Assembly (NCBI GenBank): GCA_031362155.1
Contig: JANLRZ010000157.1
Location: forward strand, 1-13,925
Origin: JAENVU01 sp031362155
Lineage (GTDB): Bacteria; Actinomycetota; Acidimicrobiia; IMCC26256; JAENVU01
Reading direction: 5' to 3'
Length of the DNA: 13,925 bases
Part shown: positions 13,885 to 13,925 of the stretch, in pieces
Numbering within the stretch: position 1 is the stretch's first letter
Layout: every line of letters begins with the position of its first letter
Made by a program: the position numbers and the translations under genes
Notes under the pieces: generated by a model
Told to the model about the DNA's origin: nothing
What the model saw: the letters and a program-made list of their open reading frames with translations, nothing else
Database searches by the model: none

Positions 13885-13913
13885 ATTGTAGGAGTGATCA
13901 CTCCTAACGTTGG
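13885..13913 (-). promoter_or_regulatory. putative merR-menG-menF promoter with operator in the spacer
   Basis: On the minus strand TACAAT (13885-13890, one mismatch to TATAAT) lies six bases before the merR ATG, so the mRNA is probably leaderless. Seventeen bases upstream is CCAACG (13908-13913), a poor -35. The spacer is almost entirely the palindrome, whose last two bases overlap the -10. The menE promoter has the same layout. A weak -35 with a regulator site in the spacer fits MerR-type control, although 17 bases is shorter than the 19-20 of classical MerR-activated promoters. Confidence 0.55.
13889..13906. promoter_or_regulatory. perfect 18-bp palindromic operator upstream of merR
   Basis: TAGGAGTGATCACTCCTA is a perfect inverted repeat centred on TGATCA, ten bases upstream of the merR start codon. 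Its 14-bp core is identical to the site between menE and menB (6106-6119), and flanking CCAAC bases are also shared in the merR/menE orientation. A long perfect palindrome in a promoter spacer next to a DNA-binding protein gene is the usual mark of an autoregulatory operator. On the plus strand the right arm runs into TAACGT, another TAnnnT, so a divergent gene outside the window may share it. Confidence 0.8.
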
Positions 13914-13925
13914 GATCGGGCGCCG

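Overview
The window is high-GC DNA in which nearly every base is coding. The longest gap between genes is about 60 bases, so no stretch over 300 bases lacks a gene. Three things point to a high-GC actinobacterium: strong GC bias at third codon positions, many GTG starts, and several genes whose start codon lies 6-7 bases after a TAnnnT-like -10 box (leaderless transcription). Class Acidimicrobiia would fit, but I cannot prove it. There are no RNA genes, insertion sequences, CRISPR arrays or phage genes.

Left part (1-4866), not obviously linked to the right part. It opens with the 3' end of an unidentified gene (2-94). A leftward operon follows: a MerR-type regulator, a class I SAM-dependent methyltransferase coupled to it by an ATGA overlap, and a DoxX/DoxD-like membrane protein. 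Diverging from the regulator, with start codons only a few bases apart, is an APH-fold phosphotransferase. Next come a stand-alone 72-residue biotin carrier domain (like mycobacterial TB7.3) and a crotonase-fold protein that lacks both catalytic glutamates (EchA6-like).

Right part (4901-13878), a menaquinone (vitamin K2) cluster. It encodes chorismate-to-isochorismate (menF), SEPHCHC synthase (menD), a candidate SHCHC synthase (menH), OSB synthase (menC), OSB-CoA ligase (menE), DHNA-CoA synthase (menB), DHNA prenyltransferase (menA) and the final C-methyltransferase (menG/ubiE). No DHNA-CoA thioesterase (menI) or polyprenyl diphosphate synthase is present. The genes form alternating units: menE leftward; menB-menA-menC rightward; menH leftward; menD rightward; and merR-menG-menF leftward. 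The merR/menG, menG/menF and menA/menC pairs each have ATGA stop/start overlaps.

The main discovery candidate is regulatory. A perfect 18-bp palindrome, TAGGAGTGATCACTCCTA, lies directly upstream of the cluster-end merR gene. A near-identical copy with the same 14-bp core sits in the 50-bp divergent promoter region between menE and menB. In both the merR and menE promoters the core fills the spacer between a CCAAC(G/T) -35 position and a TAnnnT -10 box, with identical 17-base spacing. The simplest reading is that this MerR-family protein, which has a second helix-turn-helix-like segment, controls itself and menaquinone synthesis: merR-menG-menF, menE and menB-menA-menC. I know of no described MerR-type menaquinone regulator, but I could not search for one.
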